In this document: positions 62,369 to 64,000 of the stretch, in pieces
Layout: every line of letters starts with the position of its first letter
Numbering within the stretch: position 1 is the stretch's first letter
Assembly (NCBI GenBank): GCA_949357655.1
Contig: CASHTG010000001.1
Coordinates: forward strand, 4,340,001 to 4,404,000
Direction: 5' to 3'
DNA: 64,000 bases
Source: Parascedosporium putredinis
Lineage: Eukaryota > Ascomycota > Sordariomycetes > Microascales > Microascaceae
Program-made: the position numbers and the translations under genes
The notes under the pieces: model-generated
Seen by the model: only the letters and a program-made list of their open reading frames with translations
The model's database searches: none
Told to the model about the DNA's origin: nothing

Positions 62369-63401
62369 ATGGAAACTTCACGGGTCCAGTATGGGCGTAA
62401 GGGGATGAACATGGCCAACATTGTTGGCGACCCCTTTGCACTTGCGACCATCTCTATCTCGGTGGTAAGTTACACGATTACCAGTCGCAATCCAATGCAA
62501 CGGGAATTATACTAATCCTCATGCGTTAGTTGGCATGGTTGGTGTCCTTCATCGGCGGCGTTATCGCCCAAATCCAAGTCGGCGGCACGAGAAGCTTCCC
62601 ACCTTTTGCTTGGTGGTCTACCGTCTACATCTTCTTCCTTATAATAGGAATTTTCGTCACCGTTGCGTCTGATACCATTCAAACCTACCACGTCGCCGTT
62701 GTCGGTTATCTCGCTGCCGGCCTCATTCTTTCGTCCTCTTCTGTCAATTTCCTCATTTTCGTCAACCTCGGCTCGTTCCAGGCTACCGCTGCCGGCTTTA
62801 TCCTTCTCTCGATGGTTCAGGTAAGGATACTCTAGTCAGCCGTGGAAATGCGTCAAGAAGAAACTGGGAATGGGCTGTAGCTAACAACTTGAAATTTAGA
62901 TTGTCTGGATCTTTTACTTCGGATCGGCGCCCTCTGCCGTCCCTCGCGCGTACCTTGATTCCTTCGCCTTGACGAAGGAGTCCACCATGAACCGACAGCC
63001 CATGAACGGCTACGGCGGCATGGCGAGGCCCGAGACGTCGACATCCGTCCAGCCCCCAGATGTACACCTCGGCCCAGCTCAATGGTTTCGAGAACCCGTC
63101 TCCCGTCGCCGGCATGACATCCGTCACGCGAAACTCTGCCATTCCTGCGCCTTATGGCAATGGCAGCGCCACGAAACCCACCGTTGGCGCTAACGATACG
63201 GAGGTGGTACCACCTACGGAATACCCCTACCGCGCCAAGGCGATCTATAGCTACGAAGCTAACCCCGACGATGCCAACGAAATCTCCTTCTCAAAGCATG
63301 AGATTCTGGAGGTGAGCGATGTCAGCGGCCGGTGGTGGCAAGCGCGGAAGGAGAATGGCGAGACGGGCATCGCGCCAAGCAACTACCTCATCCTGTTATG
63401 A
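62369..63401 (+). CDS. SHO1: High-osmolarity membrane sensor Sho1
   Basis: Three exons: 62369-62464, 62530-62820 and 62900-63401, introns of 65 and 79 bp (GTAAGT...TTAG, GTAAGG...TTAG; branch GCTAACAAC before exon 3). Sho1 is a plasma-membrane scaffold that recruits Pbs2 in the HOG osmotic-stress pathway. The start METSRVQYGRK leads to the conserved NIVGDPFALATISIS, four membrane helices (for example LAWLVSFIGGVIA, TVYIFFLIIGIFVTVAS, VAVVGYLAAGLIL, IVWIFYFGSAPSA), a polar linker, and a C-terminal SH3 domain: RAKAIYSYEANPDDANEIS, SGRWWQARKENGETGIAPSN, YLILL end. One extra C (run near 63,057) shifts the frame in the linker; corrected, it gives 295 aa. In-frame ATGs at 62,327 and 62,408 are alternative starts; 62,369 was chosen from the family's usual N-terminus. 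Confidence 0.95.
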
Positions 63402-63913
63402 GTAACGACGGCTGATACTGTAATGACTTGATCTGGTTTCCTTTCCTTTGTGACAACATCATTTTCTTTCTCGTCGGGGCCGTGCTTCTCCCGCCTGGGA
63501 CTGTTCTTTTCTTCTTCGACCATATTCTCCCCGTGTTTAACATCCGATCATCTGTCCCTGGTTTCACCTCCTTTTTTTTCCTTTCTTTTTTTTTTTTCTC
63601 TTGCTCCTCTTAGCTTCTTTACTTCATTTCTTGTCCTTTACTGTTTGGCGGGCGGGGGCGCTGGAAAAGGGAAATACTTGTTGCGGCCGCTCTCCAACGA
63701 TTAATGAGCGCTCATTCCTCGCTTGTCCGTTTCTGCTAGGGAACAATAGTTCTCGGACGTCTTTAGAAGATGTGATATCAATAACCTGGGGAGAAAGGGC
63801 CGAGGTGTGGATGAAGTTGATTTGTGAGGGGTATCATTCTAGTATTATCATCGGAGTACATCTGGGTAACATGCAAAGAACAAAATAACGATGACTTTTC
63901 GAACCAATTCGTG
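63402..63913. other. Intergenic region between two convergent genes
   Basis: 3' flanks of SHO1 (+) and the partial gene at the right edge (-). It contains T-rich runs near 63,567-63,600. No gene. Confidence 0.5.
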
Positions 63914-64000
63914 TTAGTTCCCCATGGCATGCTTCAGGTGCTTGACCTCTTCCTCGTACTTGTAAGCGCCGTCTCCCTCGATAGTTGTCAGTTGCAGGAT
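63914..64000 (-). CDS. 3' end of an unidentified gene, cut by the window edge
   Basis: The last 28 codons and TAA stop of a minus-strand gene: an open frame from the window edge reading LQLTTIEGDGAYKYEEEV and ending LKHAMGN. The codons are coding-like and the fragment is acidic/helical, but too short for a family call. It converges on SHO1. Confidence 0.5.
   Translation of the reverse strand: MLQLTTIEGDGAYKYEEEVKHLKHAMGN

Noticed and set aside
2832..63401. RIP-mutated or pseudogenised region as the cause of the broken genes
   Set aside because: Repeat-induced point mutation gives C-to-T transitions, not indels; the frames are otherwise perfectly conserved and close after single-base corrections.

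Overview
The window is nuclear DNA of a filamentous ascomycete (Pezizomycotina, most likely a Sordariomycete). The signs are short spliceosomal introns (mostly 60-230 bp) with GTAAGT/GTATGT-type donors and CTAAC/CTGAC branch sites, long pyrimidine-rich leaders, gene spacing of several kb, and a fungal-only gene set (DASH subunit Hsk3, RO-10 dynactin subunit, Sho1). I see no plasmid, phage, CRISPR, bacterial or intact transposon sequence.

Layout. 2.8-5.3 kb (+): ketopantoate-reductase-like protein with a long disordered tail. 8.7-9.3 kb (+): DASH subunit HSK3, converging on RPR2 (10.6-11.1 kb, -; RNase P/MRP zinc-ribbon subunit). RPR2 diverges from SUB2 (11.7-14.2 kb, +; DECD-box mRNA export helicase), which has an unusually long first intron. 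About 13 kb without a supportable gene follows, ending in the long leader of a Pho80/Pcl-type cyclin (27.2-29.3 kb, +). An F-box protein (30.9-32.4 kb, -) diverges from the mitochondrial Mg2+ channel MRS2 (33.3-35.4 kb, +). A 65-aa two-exon ORF (36.1-36.4 kb, +) converges on RAD1/XPF (36.8-39.8 kb, -). About 7 kb of gene-poor sequence ends in a small Cys-rich ORF (46.9-47.1 kb, +). This converges on a seven-exon NAD(P)HX epimerase gene (47.3-49.2 kb, -), which diverges from mitochondrial ribosomal protein S16 (50.3-51.0 kb, +). A vacuolar amino-acid transporter (52.0-53.9 kb, -) diverges from dynactin subunit RO-10 (54.9-55.6 kb, +). After a 6.7 kb gap comes the osmosensor SHO1 (62.4-63.4 kb, +) and the 3' end of one more minus-strand gene at the right edge.

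The genes do not form a pathway or cluster; they are housekeeping functions (mRNA export, RNase P, DNA repair, kinetochore, dynactin, Mg2+ transport, NAD(P)HX repair, HOG signalling) in ordinary fungal order. The strongest window-wide signal is technical. Most conserved genes carry one or more single-base frameshifts, nearly always in short homopolymers. After correcting them, the total reading frame closes in every gene where I could place all of them, which points to uncorrected sequencing indels rather than pseudogenes. I found no convincing new biological system; the best unexplained items are the long SUB2 and epimerase introns, the two small ORFs and the 13 kb gene-free stretch.
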